Shown: positions 62,909-64,000 of the stretch, one piece after another
Layout: every line of letters begins with the position of its first letter
How positions within the stretch are numbered: position 1 is the first letter of the stretch
Assembly: GCA_017443465.1 (NCBI GenBank)
Contig: JAFRXO010000006.1
Span: 1 to 64,000, forward strand
Direction of reading: 5' to 3'
Length of the DNA: 64,000 nt
Source: Bacteroidales bacterium
GTDB lineage: Bacteria > Bacteroidota > Bacteroidia > Bacteroidales > UBA932
Program-made: the position numbers and the translations under genes
The notes under the pieces: generated by a model
What the model saw: only the letters and a program-made list of their open reading frames with translations
Database searches by the model: none
Told to the model about the DNA's origin: nothing

Positions 62909-64000
62909 ATGAAAGAAATCTACATCAAGCACATATCCGAGCGCCTGGGCGTAAAGGCGTGGCAGGTCGAGAACTGTGTCGGACTCTTTGATGAAGGAGA
63001 CACCATCCCATTCATCAGCCGCTACCGCAAGGAGCGCACAGGAGGCCTTGAGGATGTCGAGATAGCCGAAATCAAGCATTGGGCTGATGTCTTCGATGCT
63101 ATGGAGAAGCGCAAAACCTCCATCCTGGAGACTGTCGCCGCCCAGGAAAAACTTACTCCGGAGCTTCAGGCTGCGATAGAGAACTGCCTGGTTTCCACCG
63201 AGTTGGAAGATCTCTACCTGCCTTACCGTCCAAAGCGTCGTACAAGGGCCTCGGTAGCTCGCGAGAATGGCCTTGAACCTCTTGCTGACAAGATGTTCAC
63301 AGTGTCCGTCCGCAACCTGGAGCAGGAAGCTTCCAAGTATCTCTCCGACAAGGTCCAATCCGTCGAGGAAGCCCTTGCTGGGGCACGTGACATCATAGCC
63401 GAGAGGATCTCTGAATCCGCCCCCGAGAGGGAAGAGATCAGGCGGATTTTCCGCGGACGAAGGATTGTCTCTTCTGCATCCAGGAAAGCGGCAGACAGCC
63501 CTGAAGCCTCCAAGTACAGGTCTTATTTCGATTTCTCTTATCCCATATCCAAGATCCCGTCCCATAATCTCCTTGCAATGCTCAGGGGGGAGAATGAAGG
63601 CTATCTGACAATCCATATAGATGCGGATGTCGAGAAATGCGGCAATAAGCTCTATTACGATTTCTGCCAGGCCCACCGCTATCCCCAGGGAGAACTGGCC
63701 GCGCAGATACGTCAGGCCGTGGACGATGCATATGACCGCCTGATGGCTCCCTCGATCGCCAATGAAGTGATCCGGGAGGCGAAAGAAAAGGCTGATGTGG
63801 AGTCGGTGAATGTCTTCGGAGAGAATCTCAAGCAGCTCCTTCTTTCCCCTCCTGTCGGACAGAAGAGGACAATGGCTATCGACCCCGGTTTCCGCAACGG
63901 CTGCAAGATAGCCTGCCTGGATGCCCAGGGGAATCTGGTCTATCACACCATAATCTATCCTCATCCGCCCCAGAATGAGAAAGTCAAATCCATCATGGCG
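62909..64000 (+). CDS. tex: Tex-like S1 RNA-binding protein (5' part, truncated by window end)
   Basis: The first 364 codons, translated by me, open to the edge of the window. Begins MKEIYIKHISERLGVKAWQV and contains TIPFISRYRKERTGGLEDVE, DLYLPYRPKRRTRASVAREN and the start of the YqgF-like nuclease fold (AIDPGFRNGCKIACLDAQG). Tex binds RNA polymerase complexes and nucleic acid and affects stability of toxin and stress transcripts. The C-terminal HhH and S1 domains should lie beyond 64000. ATG 62909 is 13 nt after the ClC stop. Confidence 0.93.
   Translation, partial: MKEIYIKHISERLGVKAWQVENCVGLFDEGDTIPFISRYRKERTGGLEDVEIAEIKHWADVFDAMEKRKTSILETVAAQEKLTPELQAAIENCLVSTELEDLYLPYRPKRRTRASVARENGLEPLADKMFTVSVRNLEQEASKYLSDKVQSVEEALAGARDIIAERISESAPEREEIRRIFRGRRIVSSASRKAADSPEASKYRSYFDFSYPISKIPSHNLLAMLRGENEGYLTIHIDADVEKCGNKLYYDFCQAHRYPQGELAAQIRQAVDDAYDRLMAPSIANEVIREAKEKADVESVNVFGENLKQLLLSPPVGQKRTMAIDPGFRNGCKIACLDAQGNLVYHTIIYPHPPQNEKVKSIMA

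Noticed and set aside
62759-63964. Minus-strand reading frame of 401 codons
   Set aside because: It lies antisense to the tex gene and the end of the ClC gene, both of which have clear families; the minus-strand product has no recognisable motif.
1-64000. CRISPR arrays, insertion sequences, prophage or rRNA genes
   Set aside because: I saw no regularly spaced repeats, transposase motifs, phage genes or rRNA segments.
1-64000. CATATG as a restriction site under avoidance
   Set aside because: A cognate restriction enzyme selects against its site; here the site is strongly enriched.

Overview
This 64 kb window reads as a chromosomal segment of a member of the Bacteroidota, order Bacteroidales, with base composition that looks a little above 50% GC. 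The evidence is: a short primary sigma factor of the Bacteroidetes type (56299-57159); many promoters with the matching TAnnTTTG -7 box, one of them with a perfect TTTG-N19-TATATTTG layout (27787-27817); a complete six-gene Na+-translocating NADH:quinone reductase operon; a histone-H1-like 58-residue protein; and lipoproteins of families confined to this group (DUF4493/DUF6359-like, fimbrillin-like, clostripain-like). I see no insertion sequence, prophage, CRISPR array or rRNA.

Layout. 1-609: gene-free, AT-rich on the left, then two diverged 65-bp direct repeats and a ~200-bp imperfect palindrome. 610-3107: DJ-1-like protein, YugP-type peptidase, alanine racemase. 3109-8488 (minus): tpiA-parE-acyltransferase-acyl-CoA synthetase-tadA. 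8585-10233: tyrS-rbfA. 10390-11885 (minus): H1-like protein, pth, rplY. 12014-16935: two divergent secreted peptidase lipoproteins, then xerD and apt. 16925-19302 (minus): HhH protein, rsmI, Pro/Glu-rich protein. 19352-20930: tdk-trpS, ending in a 26-bp perfect inverted repeat shared tail-to-tail with recA. 22201-27562: rlmN, patatin/beta-barrel protein, recX, pgi. 27685-30774: tRNA-Asp and uvrA. 30734-36554: a fimbrillin-like lipoprotein, hsp20, and a three-gene surface-glycan cassette (TupA-like ATP-grasp plus two Stealth phosphotransferases). 36559-42377 (minus): nqrABCDEF. 42464-50358: uvrD-type helicase, a DUF4493-like lipoprotein, an M16 peptidase and a flavoprotein whose start lies 2 nt from a tRNA-Thr. 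50409-54652: small membrane protein, metal-chelate binding lipoprotein, and a dnaN-exonuclease-unknown operon. 54805-64000: htrA-rpoD-argS-ygiQ, a small acidic protein, a ClC channel and the 5' part of tex.

Most genes are core housekeeping, packed in short operons with gaps of 0-30 nt. DNA replication and repair (dnaN, parE, recA, recX, uvrA, uvrD, xerD) and translation (tyrS, trpS, argS, rbfA, pth, rplY, tadA, rsmI, rlmN, two tRNAs) dominate. The accessory part is surface biology: five or more lipoproteins, secreted peptidases and the Stealth cassette.

The most unusual signal belongs to no gene: the palindrome CATATG occurs about 115 times by my hand count, against about 13-16 expected by chance. 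It lies mostly inside coding regions and in all three codon phases, which resembles the highly iterated palindromes (HIP1) of cyanobacteria.
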